64,000 nucleotides of DNA, taken from Zonotrichia leucophrys gambelii. Its lineage: Eukaryota > Chordata > Aves > Passeriformes > Passerellidae. Position 1 is the stretch's first letter. Every line of letters starts with the position of its first letter. The notes under the pieces are model-generated. The model was not told the DNA's origin. It saw only the letters and a list, made by a program, of their open reading frames with translations, and made no database searches. The position numbers and the translations under genes are program-made. Below, piece by piece: positions 59,213 through 64,000 of the stretch. The stretch covers positions 6,824,001 to 6,888,000 of the forward strand of contig NC_088178.1 of NCBI RefSeq assembly GCF_028769735.1. The letters run 5' to 3'.

Positions 59213-61440
59213 TCACAAATGTGCCACCACAAACGTTTCAAATCAGATCTGAATATCAACTTTGGATTTGTTTGCTTCCAGAATCATGACAGGACAGGTA
59301 CTGCTTTGTGAACTGATGTTACATCAGGGTTAAATACTGTCCCAGGCCAAGGAAAAATAACTTCTATGAAAAATCAAGGTAGTATCTCCATGCCCAAAAT
59401 GGATCTGCTGACATTTGCCTGGGGAGAATTGTCCTGAAAGAGTTATAAAAGCTGTAGTTTTTCTAAAATTGTAACTGTTTTCTCTGTGCAAGATATATCT
59501 GGGAGTTCACATGAGGCTTCATCCCAAAAGCTGTGTCTTTGAGATGGAAAGATTGATCCTTCAAGGACAGGTAGTCAGAAGAAGAGGTTTTTTATGACCT
59601 TAACTAGGGGCTCTATCAGAATCCTCTGAACATTTCCTATGGACTTCATCCAATGGAATTAATTAAGGAGACTTCTGTTTGCTTAATGGAAATAAGACAT
59701 AATTTATAGCCTTGGTGTGGCAGACAGTCTCTGGCTTTCTGTCCAACACAAATCAAGGAAGGTGACTGTGGTGGAAGAATGGTGTCTCCTGAAATGAAGG
59801 AGGGAAGTTGTTTGCATTGTTCAAGAAAGATGAACAGAGATTTGACAGAGAACCTCTCACTAAAATCTAAGGCCATGGCTATTATACTTGTGTCTTTTAA
59901 TACCCCTTCATAGTGCTTACAAATGTCCAACATTCTTTGCTCCTTTGTAAAGAATTTATCTAAGACTATCACTGCTTTGCCACAGGGAAGGAAAGGAGAT
60001 GAACTGCCCTGCTCAGAATAGCTCTTATCAGCCAGCCAGATGGCAAATGATGTGCCAGAAAGTACAGGGAGGAGTCCAACATGGACCATTAATCCCAACC
60101 CATTCCAAACACCATTAAAATGTCACTGCTAAGAACTCTGAGAGCCAAAGCACTGACGAAACGTGTTCTACACAAGTGCTTCTGCAACCAGAATGAATTA
60201 CCAAAAACCCTTCTGAAGTGCAGGAGGGAAAAGTTATGGAATGAGTATATTGGTGGAAGTTATAATTACACAGAACACAAACAAACTGCAGCAGCAATAC
60301 ATATCTCTATATATATTTTTAAAATATATACATAATAAAGGAACTAAATAGTATTTGGTTTCACAAACCATTCTGTTCATTCATAAAACCAATATTCAAT
60401 TTAAAATAAGAGCAGGGATTGGATTCTCTGGCTGGTGGTGCTGCACTGCACTGAGCTGTGCTGGTTTGTTCAGAGAAACACTACGTGACTCTGAATTTAA
60501 AGACATTTTGTAGAGCAGCTTATGTAGAGAAAAAAAAGGCCTTATTCTCACTTCTAAGAGTGACATACTTTTTCTATACTTCTTCCATTTTTATTGCAGC
60601 AATCCAAGTCACATATTTTGCTCTAACCAAATTCAGTATTTTCCTCTCTCAGGTGGTTTTAATGACAAAGCTCTATAGGAAGCAGAGTTTGGTGTTATAA
60701 CATTAAGCATTTGCAATACCCAGAGACATCAGACCTTTGGATGAGACATGGTGGAGACCAGCAGAAGAGCCACATCAGGGACACCTACAAACACCTGACT
60801 TAGGGGGAACACACCATTTGGATGACAGGCAAGAGGGCTTTCCAGGGATTAGACTGTATTTTCCATGGCAGGAGACAACAGGTATGCAGAACACCCAGAA
60901 CCTCCACACACATAACATTTAGCTCTGATTCAGCTCCCAGTAACTCAATCACTTGGTATCAACTCAACCCACTAGTCCTTTTCATTAATGTGTTCTTCTT
61001 TACAAATCAATTAAGATTTAGCACAAGTTGCATTGGGAAGTTTTGCAAAGTTTCTAGCCATTTGAAATGAAGGTATTTGCATGCTACAGAAGTACCTTCC
61101 ATCAGCACAGAATTTCATCCAGAGTAAAGGTGTTTTAATGATTTAAAATCATTTCATGTTCATTGCACAGCAAGGAGCAAAGGAAAAAAACCCTTTTTTT
61201 TCAGTGGGAGTGAGTTTGGGTGACCAGAACAGAGCTGGGCCAAAGGAGAGCTGGGCTCCTGGCCTAGCCCTGCTCTGCATGGCATCCATGGGAAAAGAAC
61301 AGGGAACACTCATCTGCTAACTGTGCTGTGGGGAAGCTGCAGCTCCTGCTCTCTGACATCACATGTGGTGGCTGACATGAAAATTGATGGTGATTCATAA
61401 AGGCACCTCCATCCCCAAGAAAACTGGAAGAGCAGCTTGC
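59213..61440. other. Unique intergenic sequence
   Basis: A 150-codon minus-strand frame at 59646-60098 is the longest in this part, but it has no recognised domain. An AT-alternating tract lies at 60301-60335. Confidence 0.4.
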
Positions 61441-61442
61441 GT

Positions 61443-61469
61443 AATCTCGAGATTTACTTAATTAAGTAA
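61443..61469. promoter_or_regulatory. Two abutting palindromes with homeodomain-type cores
   Basis: AATCTCGAGATT (61443-61454) is a perfect 12-bp palindrome and includes inverted TAATC half-sites. It meets TTACTTAATTAAGTAA (61454-61469), a perfect 16-bp palindrome with TTAATTAA at its centre. Cores of this kind are bound by homeodomain proteins. A CTTTGATTAA (TCF-type) and a TGATAAG (GATA-type) motif lie within about 90 bases downstream. This could be a distal element for the promoter 1.3 kb away, which is inference. Confidence 0.35.
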
Positions 61470-62504
61470 CATCCCAGCACCGGTCTATTTGATCATCATT
61501 CCTTTACCTCCTGCTTCCTCCCAGCTTTGCCTTTGATTAACACAGCCCTGATAAGAAACTTCATTCAAAAAGAAAGCAGAGAGTGGGAGGGCAGCCCTGA
61601 GGTGTGGCTGGTAATTTAAAAGCTGCAAAGAGGCAGTAAGGATGTCTCAGAGAGGTGGGAAGTTGGGATTGCCGTTTGCTGCAGGCAAGGTGAGAAACTG
61701 GGGAGGGCTCAGCTGCAGCTGAGATATCTATGCTGGTGAGGAATATACCTACAGCTTAATGCCTCTGCCTGCTTCTGATGAGACAAGATCATTATTTTCA
61801 GTATTTTAAAGCACTTTATACATGAAACCACCAAATGGCTCAACTTCAGTGTTTTGAAACATGCTTCTCCACTGAGATTCTCGAAGTGTTAGAGAAATGG
61901 ATACATTTTATAATATATGACAAAATATCACATACATTGCACAGCTGAGACACTGAAAGTGTATCTAACATAATCTACAGGTTTCCTATTTCCTGACCAA
62001 GGCAGCCTCTGAATCCGGAGGAAGCACTCAGGGAAGTTGCACAGGGAAGTGTACACTGCCTTCCAGGTGACCTTGGCACTTTAAATCAGGAAGCAAACAT
62101 GGATCCTCAGACTTTACCCAGCCCATGGATTATTTATGATGATCTTGCAGCAGTTCTCAGGCCCAGCCATGAATCAGGAGCTTGCATGCAAACACATAAC
62201 AAATAGGCAGGGCTTCAAATACCCCTCGTTTATTAGCAGGGATGTTTAAAAATTAATTTCCCTGGAAAGATAGAATTTATCCTGAAGAGTGTGTGGATGA
62301 ATTTCTCCTCATCCAGCTGTTGAAAAATGCTGTTCATCTGGAAAATGCTGTTCCCAGAGGGACTCCAGGGTGATGGGGTGAGGTGGAATGGGGCTGTCAT
62401 GGCCTTACACAGAGAGCAAGCTCCCAGGGCGAGCTCCCAATATTAAACACGGAAATTTTTGTGTCAAACAGATATAATGCCTTGAACTACAGTCCAGATT
62501 GACG

Positions 62505-62760
62505 AGACAGTGGCGTGGTTGAGGGGGAGCCGTGGCTGAGGGGGTTTATGACTGAGAGGGAGCCATGGCTGAGGAGGAGCAATGGCTGAGGAGGCAGCAT
62601 GGCTGAGGAGGTCAAACGGGTGAAGGAGAGTCGTGGCTGAGTAATAATGACCGAGGGAGACCTGGAGCTGAGGTGCTGACATGGCTATGGGAGAGTCACG
62701 GTGAGGGAGTGTCACGGCAGGCAGGATCTCATGGCTAAGGAGAACAGGCAGCGCCGGGTC
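62505..62760 (+). repeat. Degenerate minisatellite, unit about 18-20 bp
   Basis: The motif (A/G)TGGCTGAGGAGGAGC and variants recur roughly a dozen times, with ATGGCTGAGG at about 62566, 62584 and 62602 and weaker copies up to about 62738. It lies just upstream of the CpG island. The units differ in length and sequence, so this is an old or impure array. Confidence 0.75.
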
Positions 62761-62789
62761 CGAAAGAGAAAGCCCACTGAACCAGTTGT

Positions 62790-63650
62790 GCTCGTGGCTG
62801 CGACCAACACTCACGGCCGCAGCCGGTACGGGCAGAAACGGGCACAGCGCTCCGGCCCCACCGTTTCCTCCGCCTCAGCCCCGCCGGGCACGGCGCCTCT
62901 TCCCGCCGGCCCGGAGGCGGAGGGGCCGCGGAGGGGCCGAGGAGGTCGGGGCGGGGCGGCCGGACTCGTTTCGCGGTCGAGCGGAGCCGACCGTGGCCGC
63001 CCCAGCACCGCCTCCTCCCCTCCCCGCTCTCCTCCCGCCTCCCGGAGGAGGAGGGTCCCGGGCTCAGCGCTCTGCGTGTGTCCGTAGCTCGCGTGGCCTC
63101 GCTTACCCACTCCGCTCCCGCCTTCCATCGGCAGCTCCGCGCCCTCCGCTCTCCGCTCCCTCTGTTCCTCCGCTGCTCCTTCCCGGCCAGCCGGGGTTGC
63201 GCCTGCGAGTCTTCTTCACCCGCATTCTGGAGGCTCCCAATATGTTCAGCGCCGTCCGCGCCCAGAGGCACCAGGTACGGCGGGCGGGCGCCGGGCACGG
63301 GCCGTGCGGCCGCGCTTTGTTCGGCGCTGGGCAGCGGGCGGAGGCGGCGGCCCGGGCGGGCGCATCGCGCTCGGGGAACCGCAGTCCCTGCGGCCCTGCG
63401 GCGCTTTTGTTGCTTGTTCGGGGCCCGTTTTCTTGGGCCGCGGAGTTGCCCGCATGGCCTGAAGGGCGTGAGGCCGCTCCCTCGGTGCCGGGGGAACGGG
63501 CGGGCCCCGGCGGCCGGGGAATGCGGTGTAGCCCCCGGCCGGGAGTTCCCGGGTTCCCCACGCCTGCGGGTGCGGGGCCAAGGTCAGGCGCTGCCTCTCC
63601 CAGCGCCACGCTGCAGCCGCGGAGACGCATCTGCCTAAACCTATACCGTG
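62790..63650 (+). promoter_or_regulatory. CpG-island promoter
   Basis: About 860 bases are very GC-rich with CpG kept throughout, in contrast to the rest of the window where CpG is scarce. GGGGCGGGGCGG (62949-62960) provides overlapping GC boxes of the Sp1 type. There is no TATA box, which is usual for broad CpG-island promoters. The island surrounds the first-exon candidate at 63242 and extends into the intron. The transcription start is probably between about 62950 and 63200, but cannot be placed by eye. Such islands often also fire in the opposite direction; no minus-strand exon was recognised. Confidence 0.85.
63242..63274 (+). CDS. First coding exon of an unrecognised gene
   Basis: ATG with A at position -3 (a favourable context) opens an 11-codon frame, MFSAVRAQRHQ, that ends exactly at a donor CACCAG|GTACGG. 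The intron would be phase 0. The exon sits inside the CpG island, about 280 bases after the GC boxes. The Arg/Ala-rich, acid-free start could suit a mitochondrial targeting sequence, but eleven residues prove nothing. The same frame stays open upstream to an ATG at 62786, so a longer N-terminus cannot be excluded by stops alone; GC-rich DNA gives such open frames readily. The remaining exons lie right of the window. Confidence 0.5.
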
Positions 63651-64000
63651 AATGGCGGGGGGGAAAAGAGAATCGCGGGAATCCTGGACTTAGGAGGAAA
63701 TTGCCGCTCCGGGATAAGCAGCGTGTGCTGATAGCTGTTTGCCAATGCCGTGACCCTCCCTGTCATCTCTACCAATTCTAGGAAGTGGGAGACAATAAAG
63801 CAAAACCAGTGGCTGTCAGCTCACATTAGTGCTTCTGGGGAAAGCTGATGAGGGTGAATGAGCAGAGCGGTTTGGTTTTGGATTTTTTAGGGTTTTTTGG
63901 GAGGGGTACAGTATTTTCTGCCTGCATGCACCAATTTCCAGAGTTTTTTAGAATTTTTAGAGGCGCTTCAAGGTAGAAAATGCCTTTGCATTGTCACTTT
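63275..64000 (+). other. Start of intron 1
   Basis: Begins GTACGG at the donor and passes from the GC-rich island (to about 63650) into ordinary AT-richer sequence. No repeat or further exon was recognised. Confidence 0.5.

Noticed and set aside
59646..60098. 150-codon minus-strand frame that looks moderately protein-like
   Set aside because: No domain was recognised, there is no splice or promoter context, and the length is within chance expectation for 64 kb.
62735..63781. Frames of 105-331 codons on both strands of the CpG island
   Set aside because: Very GC-rich DNA has few stops, and all six frames are long and of low complexity. Only the short exon with a donor is kept.
1..64000. CRISPR arrays, rRNA, bacterial operons, phage or plasmid features
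   Set aside because: No regularly spaced direct repeats, no ribosomal signatures, and repeat content is avian.

Overview
The window looks like nuclear DNA of a bird, probably a passerine. The main evidence is a set of at least sixteen fragments of the 3' end of the avian LINE CR1, in both orientations. There is also a solo LTR of a type I associate with passerine genomes, bounded by an exact 5-bp target duplication, plus a possible tRNA-headed SINE with a CR1 tail and faint relics of older MIR and CR1 elements. There are no bacterial-type operons, and almost all of the long open frames are chance or repeat-derived.

The right end (about 62.8-63.7 kb) is the one clear gene boundary. It is a dense CpG island with GC boxes, holding a short plus-strand first coding exon (63242-63274, 11 codons) that ends at a GT splice donor. 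The rest of that gene lies beyond the window, and I do not recognise it from 11 residues. A degenerate minisatellite (about 62.5-62.75 kb) and two abutting palindromes (61443-61469) lie upstream of it.

Between about 14.2 and 31.8 kb I could assemble a chain of plus-strand candidate exons whose splice phases are mutually compatible: 14239-14414, 17604-17712, 18630-18784, 19132-19322, 23473-23525, 28265-28360, 29308-29432, 30770-30811 and 30979-31476. It ends in a stop codon with two AATAAA signals about 250-275 bases downstream. I read this by eye, choosing splice sites partly for phase agreement, and I recognise no protein family. It is therefore a hypothesis: the pieces at 28.3, 29.3, 30.98, 19.1 and 14.2 kb are the better ones. 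If it is real, the window holds the 3' half of one unrecognised gene, about 30 kb of intergenic DNA, and the promoter of a second gene in the same orientation.

Layout: 1-14.2 kb, unique sequence with CR1 pieces and the solo LTR; 14.2-31.8 kb, candidate gene with CR1 copies in its introns; 31.8-62.5 kb, intergenic sequence with CR1, an LTR-like block, the candidate SINE, MIR relics, a duplicated 75-bp element and small hairpins; 62.5-64 kb, CpG-island promoter, first exon and start of intron 1. No rRNA, intact tRNA gene, CRISPR array, or complete autonomous transposon was seen.
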